A DNA stretch of 41,283 nucleotides from Lachnospiraceae bacterium (GTDB lineage Bacteria > Bacillota > Clostridia > Lachnospirales > Lachnospiraceae): NCBI GenBank assembly GCA_017624115.1, contig JAGANQ010000035.1, positions 1-41,283 of the forward strand, written 5' to 3'. Shown in pieces: positions 41,276 through 41,283 of the stretch (positions are counted from its first letter, which is position 1; every line of letters begins with the position of its first letter). Under the pieces are notes generated by a model. It was given only the letters and a program-made list of their open reading frames with translations. It did not search any database and had not been told where the DNA came from. Position numbers and translations under genes: made by a program.

Positions 41276-41283
41276 ATGAATTG
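41276..41283 (+). CDS. Start of a gene cut by the window end
   Basis: An ATG preceded by GAGAGG at a suitable distance; only the first codons (Met-Asn) are inside the window, so no product can be named. The hairpin leader and the broken gene on its left make a transposase a reasonable guess. Confidence 0.35.

Overview
The window looks like chromosome of a gut-type Lachnospiraceae (Clostridia). The reasons are moderate G+C, strong AGGAGG-type ribosome binding sites, a T-box in front of valS, a SigV/RsiV pair, a Bce-type antimicrobial-peptide module, two-subunit iron-sulfur serine dehydratase, AAA/DUF4143 ATPase, LUD and XRE small genes, and an IS110-family insertion. No rRNA, tRNA or CRISPR array was seen. 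The genus cannot be fixed from sequence alone.

Layout. 1-6.9 kb is housekeeping: the 3' end of a left-handed beta-helix transferase, a YbaK-type tRNA-editing protein, an RsmF-like rRNA methyltransferase, a membrane chemoreceptor-like protein, and T-box-valS. 6.9-8.4 kb is a SigV-type ECF sigma factor and its RsiV-type anti-sigma factor, with a good ECF promoter in front. 8.4-10.2 kb is a membrane diguanylate cyclase. 10.2-12.75 kb is a decayed segment: a promoter and a tandem structured leader, then a broken MATE gene, a broken FAD/Rieske oxidoreductase and a frameshifted small gene. 12.8-18.1 kb has an orphan LytTR response regulator, an Ala/Gly-type symporter, and sdaAB-sdaAA-MFS, a serine/small amino acid uptake and deamination group. 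18.2-19.2 kb has a small gene remnant and an Fe/Mn superoxide dismutase whose ribosome binding site lies in a hairpin. 19.3-24.0 kb is a BceRS-BceAB module with a textbook operator between kinase and transporter.

24.0-33.8 kb is the most cohesive accessory system: a GntR/FCD regulator diverges from an eight-gene operon of M42 aminopeptidase, peptide-binding lipoprotein, two permeases, two ATPases, and an adenylylsulfate-reductase-like flavoprotein with its 2x[4Fe-4S] partner. A regulator dyad overlaps the operon promoter. The logical reading is import and hydrolysis of a peptide-like compound coupled to a flavin/Fe-S redox step; the substrate is unknown.

33.8-41.3 kb is mosaic: a DUF4143 ATPase behind direct repeats, an IS110-type element with a structured non-coding end (candidate bridge RNA), a nicotinamidase-like hydrolase, hipBA, a compound palindromic element, a LUD protein tail-to-tail with an XRE repressor, a WYL regulator cut off at its WYL domain, and at the edge the start of another gene behind a hairpin that masks its ribosome binding site.

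The best candidates for something undescribed are the tandem leader motif (10.4-10.6 kb), the peptide-transport/Apr-like operon, the LytTR direct repeat between two divergent promoters (13.6 kb), and the compound palindromic element (39.4-39.5 kb).
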